DNA of 64,000 bases from positions 1,798,001-1,862,000 of the forward strand of contig NZ_JAHOOZ010000001.1 in the NCBI RefSeq assembly GCF_019075875.1. Reading direction: 5' to 3'. The position numbers and the translations under genes were made by a program. Numbering within the stretch: position 1 is the stretch's first letter; every line of letters starts with the position of its first letter. The notes under the pieces were generated by a model that had not been told where the DNA came from, did not search any database, and saw only the letters and a list, made by a program, of their open reading frames with translations. Shown one piece after another: positions 16,610 to 25,634 of this stretch. The DNA is from Novosphingobium sp. G106. Lineage in GTDB: Bacteria; Pseudomonadota; Alphaproteobacteria; Sphingomonadales; Sphingomonadaceae.

Positions 16610-16885
16610 CTAGAGCCCCACTTTCTCGAGTGCAGAAGCAAGCTCCGCATCCATCGCGCCAGCGGACCTGGGTGAAAGCCGGTTGAGGACGGTCTCGAGC
16701 CTCTTCTGCGCGATCTGCAGCGTCTTATGGCGTACTTCGCGGGTGGCATTGGTGCGCCAGGACCTGCTCTCTCCCAGGAGCGCCGCCCACTTTGCTTCCT
16801 CGGCAGCCAGGGCCGTCAGCGCAAGCCGCAGTCCGTCTCGTTGCCCTCGCGCATAGTCCTCGGATATCGGCTTACCCTGGGTCAT
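16610..16885 (-). CDS. Hypothetical helical protein, 91 residues
   Basis: Charged helical product (MTQGKPISEDYARGQRDGLR, then ALTALAAEEAKWAALLGESR, then KTLQIAQKRLETVLNRLSPR). It has no signal peptide and no recognised domain. It ends just upstream of the ECF operon on the same strand, so it could be cotranscribed into it. Confidence 0.5.
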   Translation of the reverse strand: MTQGKPISEDYARGQRDGLRLALTALAAEEAKWAALLGESRSWRTNATREVRHKTLQIAQKRLETVLNRLSPRSAGAMDAELASALEKVGL

Positions 16886-17036
16886 TGTTCCGCGGCCTTA
16901 CAGTGCACTGACGTCCATCCGCTAAACCCCGCAGCATCGCGTTTGCTTCGCAAAGCGAGCCGCCCGACCCTTGTCTTCTCGGAGAGACCGGAGACGAACA
17001 CTTTCGCCTCCGGTATAGGTCCGCCCCGATAAGCCC

Positions 17037-17624
17037 TCAGGGGTGGTCGTCGCGAAGGTGACCGCCGAATGCAGCGGCGACGCAGGCGATGAACGCGCCG
17101 ACGATGAGCGAAATGCCTGTGAAGATCGCGAACTTCGAGGCGACCTCGCGGGCGCCCTCGGCCGCTTCCCGGCTGATCGCAGCTTCCACTGGCACAGCCG
17201 CGCTGGCCGCAAGCGAGCTGCTGATGAGGGCGATGCCGGCGACCGCTGTCGTTGCGAGAGACCAGGTGAGGAGGCCGTGGACGGTATCGCGAAAGAAGAC
17301 TTCGTCGGTGTGCAGGCTGTTCCACCGGGTCCTGGTTCGGCCGGCGACATAGCCGCCGAACAGCGAGGCTATCCACTGCGTGACAACGAGCCATATCCCC
17401 GCGGCGATCGTGAAGGTTTCTGGTTTAGGGCCCATGCCGGGCCAGAGTGACACTGCGATGAGCCCGAAACCCGATCCGAGCGAAAGGAGGATGAGACTGA
17501 TGCCGGAGGCAACGATGGCCCCTGCCCATACTGCGGACCAGGCCACCGCAGAGGTGTTCTGATCCATCTCAGCCCCGGCAGGATAGAGGACTGTGTCTAA
17601 CGGCCGATAAGAATGCGTAGCCAT
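17037..17624 (-). CDS. Multi-pass membrane protein, 195 residues
   Basis: At least four hydrophobic helices: AWSAVWAGAIVASGISLILL, TIAAGIWLVVTQWIASLFGG, LTWSLATTAVAGIALISSSL and FAIFTGISLIVGAFIACVAA. A short loop RTRTRWNSLHTDEVFFRDTV lies between the second and third. The layout resembles uncharacterised alphaproteobacterial membrane proteins with a glycine-rich first helix pair. A small membrane protein gene lies just upstream on the same strand. Role unknown. Confidence 0.65.
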   Translation of the reverse strand: MATHSYRPLDTVLYPAGAEMDQNTSAVAWSAVWAGAIVASGISLILLSLGSGFGLIAVSLWPGMGPKPETFTIAAGIWLVVTQWIASLFGGYVAGRTRTRWNSLHTDEVFFRDTVHGLLTWSLATTAVAGIALISSSLAASAAVPVEAAISREAAEGAREVASKFAIFTGISLIVGAFIACVAAAFGGHLRDDHP

Positions 17625-17663
17625 GATGATTACACTCCATCCAAATGGAAGAGACCCGCGCGA

Positions 17664-17744
17664 TCAGAAGTGATGCGTGCAGAAGGCCAAGAGGAGGATA
17701 AGTGGAAGCGGCACGCCTATGGCCCAAAGCAGGATTGAACGCAT
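17664..17744 (-). CDS. 26-residue single-helix membrane protein
   Basis: Encodes MRSILLWAIGVPLPLILLLA followed by FCTHHF. The ATG at 17744 has GGGAG at six bases. Short proteins of this exact style (one helix with an internal G-P-x-P, ending in aromatic/His residues) recur in alphaproteobacterial genomes, so it is likely a true gene although very short. It sits upstream of the four-helix protein in the same direction. Function unknown. Confidence 0.6.
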   Translation of the reverse strand: MRSILLWAIGVPLPLILLLAFCTHHF

Positions 17745-17952
17745 CGTCGTCTCCCATGCACGCCCTGTGGCATGCAAACGGAGCAGCAGGTCCGTTGTTC
17801 CGCAATTGCGCTTGATTGAAAAGGAAGCCAACCACGCCCTCTGCGAAGCGTGGCCCCTATCCTTCGGCGATTTGATGTGAGAATTGCGCCTGCTCTGCGC
17901 AGGAAATTCAGGCGAGCCCGCGCGGCTCAGCCGCCGGGCGCCGGGCGCCGGC

Positions 17953-18864
17953 CTATTCGACCGAGACGACGATGCGCGCGATCCGCTCCCTGAGCTCGCT
18001 CTCCGCAACGATCTCGATCGCCTGTCCAGCATCTCGAAGCTCTTCGGCCCGCCGATGGGCAGGACTTGCGTGAAAGTAACGCCCGAACGGCTGATCTGAA
18101 CTGACGACAAGCATGGTTGAAGTCGTCCCGACGGAAGCGACCACCCGGGCGCCCATCGCCGCCAACCAATGGCCCAGGGCTCGATCGCGCGCCGCGCCAA
18201 GGATCGCGATGCGCTCGCCTTTGAGCGGTCCGTCCGGAGCCGGCTTCGGGGCGCGTCCACCCTTGGGGTTAACCGGCGTCAGCCAGGCTGCGAGATCGAT
18301 GCCTGTATGGTCGATGGCTTTGACAATCACCATCCCGGCGGCCCGGGCGTCGCTCAACGCGTCGTGGTGCTTGTGGCGCAGCCCAAGGTAACGGCTCAGC
18401 GCATTGAGCCGGTGGCTTGAAAGCTCGGGCCACGCGCGTTTGGCGACGCGAACACTGTCGAGCCAGGTCGTCTCGATATGAGGCTGGTCGTGGACGTGGC
18501 AGGCAGCAGCGAGGGCGCCCTTGTCGAAGAGTGAATGGGCGACGGTGATCCGGCCGGACAGATGCCCGTTCACGATTCCATGGATTTGTGCGTAGGTCGG
18601 CTGACCGGCCACGTGATCGCAGCTTATGCCGTGAATACCCGTGTTGAACGGCGAGAATTCGTCGCAAGGGTCGACCAGCGTCTCGTAGGCGAAAACCTCG
18701 GCTCCGTTGCGGAAGCCGACGATGCCGATCTGGCAGATGCTGCTGACGCGCGAACAGGCTGTCTCTACGTCGACAACGACGAAATCGGGACCGCTGTCTG
18801 TATCGGCCTCGGCAGCGGACATGTCTGCCGGAATTGGTGGCATCGCGATCATCCCATGGAACAT
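17953..18864 (-). CDS. DnaQ-like 3'-5' exonuclease with C-terminal BRCT domain
   Basis: The N-terminal DEDDh exonuclease domain shows FVVVDVETA (Exo I, D-x-E), the Exo II region around TVAHSLFDKGALAA, and the Exo III region KHHDALSDARAAG (H-x4-D). A C-terminal BRCT-like domain follows (LKGERIAILGAARDRALGHW, LAAMGARVVASVGTTSTMLV). This matches DNA polymerase III epsilon-like exonuclease-BRCT proteins that act in DNA processing outside the replisome. Several ATGs lie close together; 18864 is used, with 18852 and 18843 possible. Confidence 0.82.
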   Translation of the reverse strand: MFHGMIAMPPIPADMSAAEADTDSGPDFVVVDVETACSRVSSICQIGIVGFRNGAEVFAYETLVDPCDEFSPFNTGIHGISCDHVAGQPTYAQIHGIVNGHLSGRITVAHSLFDKGALAAACHVHDQPHIETTWLDSVRVAKRAWPELSSHRLNALSRYLGLRHKHHDALSDARAAGMVIVKAIDHTGIDLAAWLTPVNPKGGRAPKPAPDGPLKGERIAILGAARDRALGHWLAAMGARVVASVGTTSTMLVVSSDQPFGRYFHASPAHRRAEELRDAGQAIEIVAESELRERIARIVVSVE

Positions 18865-18999
18865 ACCCTGTCCGGCGCATTGAAACAGCGCCAGCGCAGG
18901 GACAACCCTCAACCGATATGCCCTCGAAGAGGATTTGCCCTCGAAGACGGGGCCCGGATCTTCATCACCCGAGCCGGGTGATCATGAGCGAGACCCATG

Positions 19000-19779
19000 T
19001 TACCGCCAGCGCTGCAGCGCCTCTTTGATCAGCGTGACGTGACGTTCTCGCCCGAAGCTCGGATCGTGTCCTGCATGAACGATCCGCACAGGAAGCTCGA
19101 GCAGGCGCTCGGGCGAGCGGACATAGGCCGGGATGCTCGAATGGTGGAGCGTGTCGATGAGCGGACCATCATAGAGCGCGTCTCCAGAAAACAGCATGCC
19201 GGTCTCCGCTTCGAACAGGCCGATTGACCCCGGAGAATGGCCAGGAAGATGGAGGACCTCGAAACGGCGATCTCCGATATCGACCACGTCGCCGTCTTCG
19301 ACGGCTTCCACGTTGGCCGCTGGCCGAAGGCGGAAGGCTCGAAGATCGAATTGCGCCGATGGCAGGGCGTCGATGATCGGGCCCTCGATGGCATAGCCGA
19401 GCACCTCCGGAAACCGCAGGCTGGCCATTTCGAAGGGATCGAAATCCTCCCCTGCGAGCGTGAAGTCACCGCAGCAGGTGCGCAGCCCTTCCGCCTCGCA
19501 GCTGTGCACGATGCAGTGGTCGAATTCGTAGTGACCGCCAATATGGTCGATGTGGGTGTGCGTGGCGACGGCCGTAACCGGCTTATCGAGGATCTCGCGC
19601 GCGAACTCGCGCAGGTTGGCAACGCCAAGGCCCGTGTCTACCATAAGGTCCCGGTGGCGGCCTCGGACGTGCCAGATGTTACAGCGGAGCAGAGCCGGGA
19701 CATGCGGCTCCCAGATGTGGGTAACGCCGTCCGCCAGCCTGGCGAGCTCGAACCATCGATCCGCGACCGTGAACGTCAC
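19000..19779 (-). CDS. MBL-fold metallo-hydrolase
   Basis: The 259-residue product carries the metallo-beta-lactamase motif THTHIDHIGG (H-x-H-x-D-H), a further ligand region EVLHLPGHSPGSIG, the bridging Asp in MLFSGDALYDG and the final His in IVHAGHDPSFG. All ligands of a two-metal site are present. The family includes glyoxalase II-like, lactonase and sulfur-dioxygenase enzymes; the substrate is not indicated. It is monocistronic. Confidence 0.85.
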   Translation of the reverse strand: MTFTVADRWFELARLADGVTHIWEPHVPALLRCNIWHVRGRHRDLMVDTGLGVANLREFAREILDKPVTAVATHTHIDHIGGHYEFDHCIVHSCEAEGLRTCCGDFTLAGEDFDPFEMASLRFPEVLGYAIEGPIIDALPSAQFDLRAFRLRPAANVEAVEDGDVVDIGDRRFEVLHLPGHSPGSIGLFEAETGMLFSGDALYDGPLIDTLHHSSIPAYVRSPERLLELPVRIVHAGHDPSFGRERHVTLIKEALQRWR

Positions 19780-19994
19780 TTGCTGCTCCGCTTAGGTGTG
19801 CGCCGGCAAACATTTCAGGCGCCCAAGAAGCGCCGGCAAGCCCACCTTCTTTTTACACAGCCCATTGGCCGCCGCCAGCATAGGCGGCGGACGGCATTCG
19901 AAGGAACTCCCGCAGATGCTCGAAGATACCGCAAGCCATGGCAACCGGCGCAAGCAAGCAGCGTTCTTCCCGGGTGGGCCGCGGCATTTTGTAG

Positions 19995-20204
19995 AGGCGA
20001 AAATGGGAACTCAAGCGGGTCGATATCAACCGGGCCACGGCCGCGGAACTCGACGCTGTTCCGTGCCTGAAGGGACACGGCTTCGAAATCGTGCGCTACC
20101 GCGAGGAACGAGGCCGCTTTGCGCAGGTGCGCCAGCTCGACGAAGTCCCGGGGCTCTCGGGCAAAGTCGAACCGGACGCAGGCCTCATCGCCGGAGCCCT
20201 TTGA
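19995..20204 (+). pseudogene. Helix-hairpin-helix (ComEA-like) protein remnant lacking a start codon
   Basis: From 20019 a 61-codon frame reads VDINRATAAELDAVPCLKGH, GFEIVRYREERGRFAQVRQL, DEVPGLSGKV and a short tail. It has two helix-hairpin-helix signatures of the ComEA type. An in-frame TAG lies at 19992 and no ATG or GTG falls between it and the domain. The nearest ATG (20003) is in another frame, so a one-base change has probably broken the start region. The domain binds DNA non-specifically in the family. Confidence 0.55.
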
Positions 20205-20333
20205 ACTCACCCTTGGCTTGCTTGCGAATGCCTTGATGACAGATCACCAAGCGACCAACTGGCAACCTTGGATGGTCGATCGCCTCCACGGCTCCGCCGG
20301 CCGCTGGTGAGCAGTTTACCCCCTCGGTCCACA

Positions 20334-20708
20334 TCAGAAGCTAGCCCAGTCCAGCTCCGCATCGTCGAGCGCCTCGAACACATCGCCGTCTGCGCCCATC
20401 TGCTGAAGCCGTTTGCGGACCTCCTCCGGTCCGCCGCGCCTGGGAAAATCCCTGTCGGCCTTCGCTGCCTTGGCGAGATCACCTATCCATCCCTTGCGAT
20501 CCCTTTGCCCGAGCAACCACTCCGCGAATGGCTGGCGAGGTTCAGGTTCAGGCGCCGGGGCAAGGTCCTCGAACTGCCCCATGACCAGCGGCAATTCTTC
20601 CGGAAGCGGCACCGGCTCGATACCTGATGCAAAATCGAACTGTACCTGCGGCTCACCTCCGATCTCTACAGCGACGGTGAGCGATTTGGCCTGCGGCGGG
20701 CGGTCCAT
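20334..20708 (-). CDS. YozE SAM-like domain protein, possibly SOS-regulated
   Basis: About 124 residues. The N-terminus is beta-like (LTVAVEIGGEPQVQFDFASG), the middle is Pro/Glu-rich, and the C-terminus resembles a YozE SAM-like fold: FAEWLLGQRDRKGWIGDLAK, then AKADRDFPRRGGPEEVRKRL. An alphaproteobacterial LexA box lies 66-80 bases upstream of the ATG, which suggests DNA-damage control. The role of this family is unknown. Confidence 0.65.
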   Translation of the reverse strand: MDRPPQAKSLTVAVEIGGEPQVQFDFASGIEPVPLPEELPLVMGQFEDLAPAPEPEPRQPFAEWLLGQRDRKGWIGDLAKAAKADRDFPRRGGPEEVRKRLQQMGADGDVFEALDDAELDWASF

Positions 20709-20773
20709 TCCATGTCTCCTCAGCGAATCGGAGACCGAACGTAAGCCGAGAGCAGGACACCGTCATTATGTTT

Positions 20774-20788
20774 GTTCTATTTATGTTC
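20774..20788. promoter_or_regulatory. LexA (SOS) box, GTTC-N7-GTTC
   Basis: GTTC at 20774-20777 and GTTC at 20785-20788 are separated by exactly seven bases (TATTTAT), the consensus of alphaproteobacterial LexA operators. It is placed upstream of the YozE-like gene that starts at 20708 on the minus strand. Confidence 0.6.
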
Positions 20789-21091
20789 CACGGAAGCGCC
20801 GTTATCGGAGCCGGAATGCAAACCTAGAGCAAGTGCTCGGCAACGAACTCACTCCAAGCGTAACCCCAGCGGATCGACGCTGTGATCAAAGTTGGGAGAA
20901 CCGTGCGCCGTCACTTCGACTCCGAGCTGTTTCAGCTGGCGCGCGGTGGGGGGAAACAACAAGCCAAGCAACTACCTGGAGCAACGATTCCAACTCGAAG
21001 TCTTCTTCAGCCGTTGCCCCTCGATCGCGCGCGCCTTGGGACGTGAATGTATGGCCGGTTTCAGGGAAACCAAATGAGAATCCGAACGGCA
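20789..21091. other. About 300 bases without a supported gene, up to the first IS91 copy
   Basis: No frame with a credible start or product is seen. It may contain the remains of a plus-strand gene that once followed the LexA box and was cut by the IS91 insertion, but no family can be recognised. Confidence 0.35.
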
Positions 21092-21115
21092 GCAATGTCG
21101 AAGGGTTTCGGGCGC

Positions 21116-21139
21116 CGTCAGGCGTACTAAACCCTGACG
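21116..21139. repeat. Terminal hairpin of IS91 copy 1
   Basis: CGTCAGG and CCTGACG form a perfect 7-base stem with a 10-base loop, 24 bases inside the left edge of the element. IS91-type ends typically carry such structures for initiation or termination of transfer. The same hairpin occurs at 36956-36979. Confidence 0.55.
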
Positions 21140-21396
21140 TGTACGACCCGCGGAGCCGCAGGCGCTGGGCTATGGGGATTTAGGATTCCGGTGCAGCTCG
21201 CAAGCGGATGGCCGCGAGCCTGGCCGTATTGTCCAGCCACCAGAAGGCCGATCACGGCCCGGCCGCAAAGGCGCGATCAATGGGCCGACCCACCTTTTGA
21301 TGGCCCTTTCTGGAAGAGAGTGGCGCATCGGACGAGCCGCATGCTCCCCTGCGATGCGGCTTTGGCAGGGATGGATTGCGTGCAGGCCATGCCGGG

Positions 21397-22590
21397 TCAT
21401 GGCGTGGTCTCCCGGATGGGCAATGCTATCGTCGGTGGCGCTCTGGGCTGCTGCCAGCGCTGGAAGGCCTCGATGATGATCATGTGTCCGCCGCAGCATG
21501 GGCATGGCGGGCGCTGATCGGGCGGCTCGTCCGGGCTGGGCTCTTCCGTGCTCGCGGGAACGCAGAGAAGCTCGCGGGCACGAGCGATGCTGGCCTTGCG
21601 GGTAGAGCCGGCGAGCAGGCCGTAGTGCCGGATGCGGTGGAAGCCGCGCGGCAGGACGTGGAGCAGGAACCGCCGGATAAACTCGTCGGCGGGAAGCGTC
21701 ATGACGCGCTGGCGCTCTGGTCCCTCGCGGCGATAGTCCTTGTAGCCGAACGTGACGCCGCGCTCGTCGAACGCGATCAGGCGGCGGTTCGAGATCGCCA
21801 CGCGGTGGGTATAGCGGGATAGATAGGCGAGCACGGCCTGAGGCCCGGCGAACGGCGGCTTGGCGTAGACCACCCAGCGCTTCTTCCGGACCGGGGAGAG
21901 GTGGCGAAGGAAGGCTCGCCGGTCGGTCAGGCGCGCCCTCTCGCCGAAGAACGCGAGCCGGCGGGCGTCGTGCAGCTGGATCAGACGGGTGACGAAGATC
22001 CTGCGGAACAGCGCGCCGAGCACGCGCACCGGCAGGAGGAACGCCGGTCGCGACGATATCCAGCGTGCGCCATCCGGCGCGATACCGCCGCCCGGAACGA
22101 TCATGTGCACGTGCGGATGGTGCGTCATCGCCGAGCCCCAGGTATGGAGCACCGCGGTGATGCCGATGCGCGCGCCGAGGTGCTTGGGGTCGGCGGCGAT
22201 GGTCAGCATCGTCTCCGACGCCGCCCGGAACAGCAGATCGTAGACCACCGCCTTGTTCTGCCAGGCGATGTCGGCGATCTCGGCGGGCAGCGTGAAGACA
22301 ACGTGGAAGTAGCCGACCGGGAGCAGGTCGGCCTCACGCTCGACCAGCCAGGTTCGCGCCGCCGCGCCCTGGCACTTGGGGCAGTGCCGGTTGCGGCAGC
22401 TGTTGTAGGCGATCCGCCAGTGCCCGCAGTCCTCGCAGGCTTCGACGTGACCGCCCAGCGCAGCGGTGCGGCATTTCTCGATCGCCGTCATCACCTTGAG
22501 CTGCATGAGGCCCAGATGCCCGGCATGGGCGGCCCGGTAGCCGGGACCAGCAGCGCGGAAGATGTCGGCGACCTCGAGCGAGGTGCGCAA
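21397..22590 (-). CDS. IS91-family transposase (HUH/Y2), copy 1
   Basis: The 397-residue product starts at a TTG six bases after the recombinase stop. An N-terminal zinc-binding region is visible (HVEACEDCGHWRIAYNSCRN, then RHCPKCQG). The HUH motif is in THHPHVHMIVPGGG. The catalytic tyrosine region is around YLSRYTHRVAISNRRL. A C-terminal CPCCGG may be another zinc site. It is full length and reads the same as the copy at 37237. Confidence 0.92.
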   Translation of the reverse strand: MRTSLEVADIFRAAGPGYRAAHAGHLGLMQLKVMTAIEKCRTAALGGHVEACEDCGHWRIAYNSCRNRHCPKCQGAAARTWLVEREADLLPVGYFHVVFTLPAEIADIAWQNKAVVYDLLFRAASETMLTIAADPKHLGARIGITAVLHTWGSAMTHHPHVHMIVPGGGIAPDGARWISSRPAFLLPVRVLGALFRRIFVTRLIQLHDARRLAFFGERARLTDRRAFLRHLSPVRKKRWVVYAKPPFAGPQAVLAYLSRYTHRVAISNRRLIAFDERGVTFGYKDYRREGPERQRVMTLPADEFIRRFLLHVLPRGFHRIRHYGLLAGSTRKASIARARELLCVPASTEEPSPDEPPDQRPPCPCCGGHMIIIEAFQRWQQPRAPPTIALPIRETTP

Positions 22591-22596
22591 GCCGCC

Positions 22597-23505
22597 TCAG
22601 CCGTCGGGCGCCGCCTGCGAGCCTGGGAACATGCTCAGCCGATCGAGCGGACTGATCACGTTCTTCACCGTCCGGGTCGCCACCCTCGTGTAGAGTGACG
22701 TGGTCGTCAGCTGGGCGTGGCCGAGCAGGACCTGGATGATGCGGATGTCCACGCCGTCTTCGAGCAGATGGGTCGCGAAGCTATGGCGCAGCGTATGTGG
22801 TCCGACCCGCTTGGTGATGCCCGCCGCATGGGCCGCTTCGGCAGCGATACGATGGACCTGCCGGTAGCAGATCGGCTTCAGGTAATGCTGCCCGGGGAAC
22901 AGCCAACCGTCGGGATACATCACACCCTGCTGCCGACCGATCTTCCACCACTCGCGCAAAAGTACCAGCAGGTCGTGCGCCAGCATGGCGTTGCGGTGCC
23001 GACCGCCCTTGCCGCACTGAACCCGGAGCAGCATGCGCTCACTATCGATATCGCGGACCTTGAGCCTGGTCACCTCCGACGCGCGAAGGCCGGCTCCGTA
23101 GGCGACCGAGAGGATCGCCTGGTGCTTGATGCTCGTCGTGGCATCGAGCATCCGCATGACCTCGTCGCGGCTGAGCACCGTGGGCAGCGAGCGTGGGTGC
23201 TTCACCCGGTGGAGCTTGCGGGTCAGGTCCGGCCGACCCAGCGTGCGAGTGTAGAAGAACCGTAAGGCTGAGACCGCCATATTCATGGCCGGCGCCCCGA
23301 GGCCTGTCTCGCTCTGCTCGATCTGGTATCGCCGCAAATCCTCGTCGGTCGCCCGATCGGGCGGACGGCCCAGCCAGTTCGCGAACCGTGTAACGTCGCG
23401 GAGATAGTTGTGCTGCGTTGCCAGCGATAGCCGGCGCACGTTCATGTCTTCGACGAAGCGCTCGCGCAGCGACGTGGCGGGAATGTCAGAACTTGTGTTG
23501 ATCAT
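22597..23505 (-). CDS. IS91-associated XerD-like tyrosine recombinase, copy 1
   Basis: ATG 23505 follows AAGGAG. The product has the N-terminal SAM-like core-binding domain (LSLATQHNYLRDVTRFANWL) and the catalytic domain. The conserved residues are visible: Arg in YGAGLRASEVTRLK, His-x-x-Arg in HTLRHSFATHLLEDG, and the tyrosine in TTSLYTRVATRTV. Such recombinases commonly accompany this subgroup of IS91 elements, possibly resolving or integrating circular forms. Intact, and reads the same as the copy at 38437. Confidence 0.9.
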   Translation of the reverse strand: MINTSSDIPATSLRERFVEDMNVRRLSLATQHNYLRDVTRFANWLGRPPDRATDEDLRRYQIEQSETGLGAPAMNMAVSALRFFYTRTLGRPDLTRKLHRVKHPRSLPTVLSRDEVMRMLDATTSIKHQAILSVAYGAGLRASEVTRLKVRDIDSERMLLRVQCGKGGRHRNAMLAHDLLVLLREWWKIGRQQGVMYPDGWLFPGQHYLKPICYRQVHRIAAEAAHAAGITKRVGPHTLRHSFATHLLEDGVDIRIIQVLLGHAQLTTTSLYTRVATRTVKNVISPLDRLSMFPGSQAAPDG

Positions 23506-23737
23506 CGGTCGACTCCTTGTTGAAGGAGTCAGGAGCGTCCGCCCGCCTTGGGCTTCGCTCAACTGAAGCGCGAACCTCCCGCGGTCATCGCAACATCAGA
23601 CCCAGGCACCACTCCCGCGCCAGCGGGTTCGTACATGTCGGCGGGAAAGGCCAGTTTCTCAGGAGCCGCCAAAAGACTGCCGCTGACCGGTTATCAGACT
23701 GCAGGTCAAGTTTTGCCAAGGGGCCTGTCTTGCTTGA

Positions 23738-24523
23738 TCAGAGGCGCTGCATTCCGTTGACCCGTCCCATGACCTGCGGCCGAAAGCCCAGAAGCGTCTG
23801 CAGCGTCTCCGAGCCGAATTGCCGAACGGCGGGGTTGAGTGAAAGGAACCAGTTCTCCTGCGGCATGAATATCGGCAGGGTATAGACACTGAAAATGCCG
23901 GCACGGCGCGAGGCAGAGCGGTTTTCTCCGCTCGTGTGCCAAGTCCTGCCATCCAGAACCAGCGCGCTGCCAGCGGGCACCTCCACGCAAGACAATTCGA
24001 TAGGTGCAGACCGATCGGGATTGCAGTTGTGCAAATGACTTCCAAACGCCACGCGCGTCGCGCCGTTTTCGGCCGTGAAGTCGTCGACGCAGAAACCGAT
24101 GTTGATCACCATTGGTCGATCCCATCCCCAGGGCTCGGGGATCACACCCTGATCGGCATGCACCACCATGCTCGCCCCGCCGGGACCGGTTATGTTAGCG
24201 GCCATGCTGGACAGCAATGCCGGCCAACCCAACCCACGTTTTACGATCTCCAGGACCATCGGGAGTTCGGCGAGATGGCAGAACACCGGGTCCCGGCTCG
24301 GTAGGTTCCAAATACGCTGGTTGATGCCGTCGTCGTTGCCGTATTGGTAGGTATCGCCCCAACCGTACTGCCGGTCATTCTCCGACGCGCGATACACAGC
24401 GGTCCGGATTTCCGCGAGGAGTGAGGGCTCAAGCGCATCTGAAATAACGCAGGCGCCATAGTCGGCTAGGTCCGCGAAGCCATCATCAAGGCTCACAGTC
24501 GGCTGGGGGGCAGACAATTTCAT
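23738..24523 (-). CDS. Phytanoyl-CoA dioxygenase (PhyH) family protein
   Basis: A 261-residue Fe(II)/2-oxoglutarate dioxygenase. The metal triad is seen as H122 and D124 in VVHADQG and H196 in RTWHTSGENRS, with a basic residue further on (RRAGIFS) that could bind 2-oxoglutarate. The family hydroxylates lipids and varied secondary metabolites. It lies just inside the IS91-bounded segment, next to an HSL-type esterase gene and a TonB receptor gene on the same strand, which suggests breakdown or modification of an imported hydrophobic compound. Confidence 0.85.
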   Translation of the reverse strand: MKLSAPQPTVSLDDGFADLADYGACVISDALEPSLLAEIRTAVYRASENDRQYGWGDTYQYGNDDGINQRIWNLPSRDPVFCHLAELPMVLEIVKRGLGWPALLSSMAANITGPGGASMVVHADQGVIPEPWGWDRPMVINIGFCVDDFTAENGATRVAFGSHLHNCNPDRSAPIELSCVEVPAGSALVLDGRTWHTSGENRSASRRAGIFSVYTLPIFMPQENWFLSLNPAVRQFGSETLQTLLGFRPQVMGRVNGMQRL

Positions 24524-24614
24524 CTCTCTCTAGGTTGAATCTGAAACTCGAAGAGGCAGGAAGGGGCATCCGCGATCATTGGCCAGCCCAATATGGCCCA
24601 CGAAATAAAGCGGT

Positions 24615-25566
24615 CTATTTGCCCCGGGAGGAGTAAACCGTTTTCAGAAAGTCCACGATCTTCATCCGATATTTGGCGGCCTCGTCAGGAATGAGCTTGT
24701 CGAAGCCCTGGGAACCATGGAATTGACCCGCCCAGCACTGATAGGTCGTTGGGACGCCGGCGCCCGAGAGCAGCTGCGCATAGGCTTCGCCTTCGGGCTG
24801 AAGCTGATCATACTCCGCGCACATCACCAATGCGGGAGGCAGATCGTTTAGCCTTCCGGCGAGCAAGGGGGGATGCCAAGGGATTTCGAGCGTCCGCATC
24901 GCCCCGCAGATAGATTGGCGCATACTTCTTCGCGCTTTCGATCACTATGTCTTCGTCAGGGAAATCGAGGACCCGGTCACTGGTAAAGTCGGTCACCGGG
25001 ATCTCCAGCACCTGCGCGACTATCGCGGGACCGTTCCGGTCACGGGCCATCTGGCAGACGACGGCCGCGAGATTCCCGCCCGCGCTACCTCCCCCGACCG
25101 AGATGCAAGATGCGTTGATGCGGAGCTCTGCTGCGTGGTCGGAGCTCCAGCACAATGCCGCATAAGCGTCTTCGACAGCCGCAGGAAAACGGTGTTCAGG
25201 TGCTAGCCGGTAATCGACCGAGATGACGGTGCAACCGAGATCAGAGGCAAGAGCGCGACATGCCGTGTCGCTGTGATCCAGCGTGCCGAGAAAGAAGCCG
25301 CCGCCATGATAGTAGACGTGGCAAGGCGTCTCGCTCTCGGAAGCTACTGCGCGATAGAGACGCAGCGCGATCTCACCCCCAGGTCCAGGAATGATGATAT
25401 CCCGCTCAATTGCGACGGCCTCATGGGGAGTAGCGAACGCGAAAAAGCTCTGTTCCATCATCGCATGCATCTGCGAGCGCAGCTGGGCAGGTCCCAGGCC
25501 TGTTGGCATTGGCGGCGAACTTCTTTGCGCATCGAAAAGCGCTTTGAGCTTCGGCTGAAGAGGCAT
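24615..25566 (-). pseudogene. HSL-family alpha/beta hydrolase, broken by a one-base frameshift
   Basis: ATG 25566 begins a hormone-sensitive-lipase-type esterase with the oxyanion motif YYHGGGFFLG and nucleophile elbow GGGSAGG. After NPLASP the frame goes out at a run of six G (24867-24872 on the plus strand). With five, it would continue as LLAGRLNDLPPALVMCAEYD, supplying the acid (AEYDQL) and the histidine (GQFHGSQG). So all catalytic residues exist but in two frames. Either a real loss of function or an assembly error in a homopolymer. Confidence 0.75.
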
Positions 25567-25634
25567 TGCGCGATCATATCCATGTTTGCAGCTTGCCCGA
25601 AAACGATGCGGGCAAGCTGCTGAAGTCTGAGGAA

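Larger units (their letters stand above)
21092..23635 (-). mobile_element. IS91-type element with tyrosine recombinase, copy 1
   Basis: About 2.54 kb that reads the same as 36932-39475 in the same orientation. It contains a Y2-type transposase gene and a XerD-like recombinase gene on the minus strand, plus a hairpin near its left end. Both copies are followed on the right by one variable base and GTCGGCG, either a target preference or a few extra element bases. IS91 elements move by a rolling-circle-like route and leave no target duplication, in agreement with what is seen. Confidence 0.88.

Noticed and set aside
19853..20038. Minus-strand frame of 61 codons between MBL and HHH sequences
   Set aside because: No ribosome-binding site or homology; overlaps the HHH remnant on the other strand.
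21901..22698. Plus-strand frames inside the IS91 copies (also at 37741-38538)
   Set aside because: Antisense to transposase and recombinase; duplicated only because the element is duplicated.
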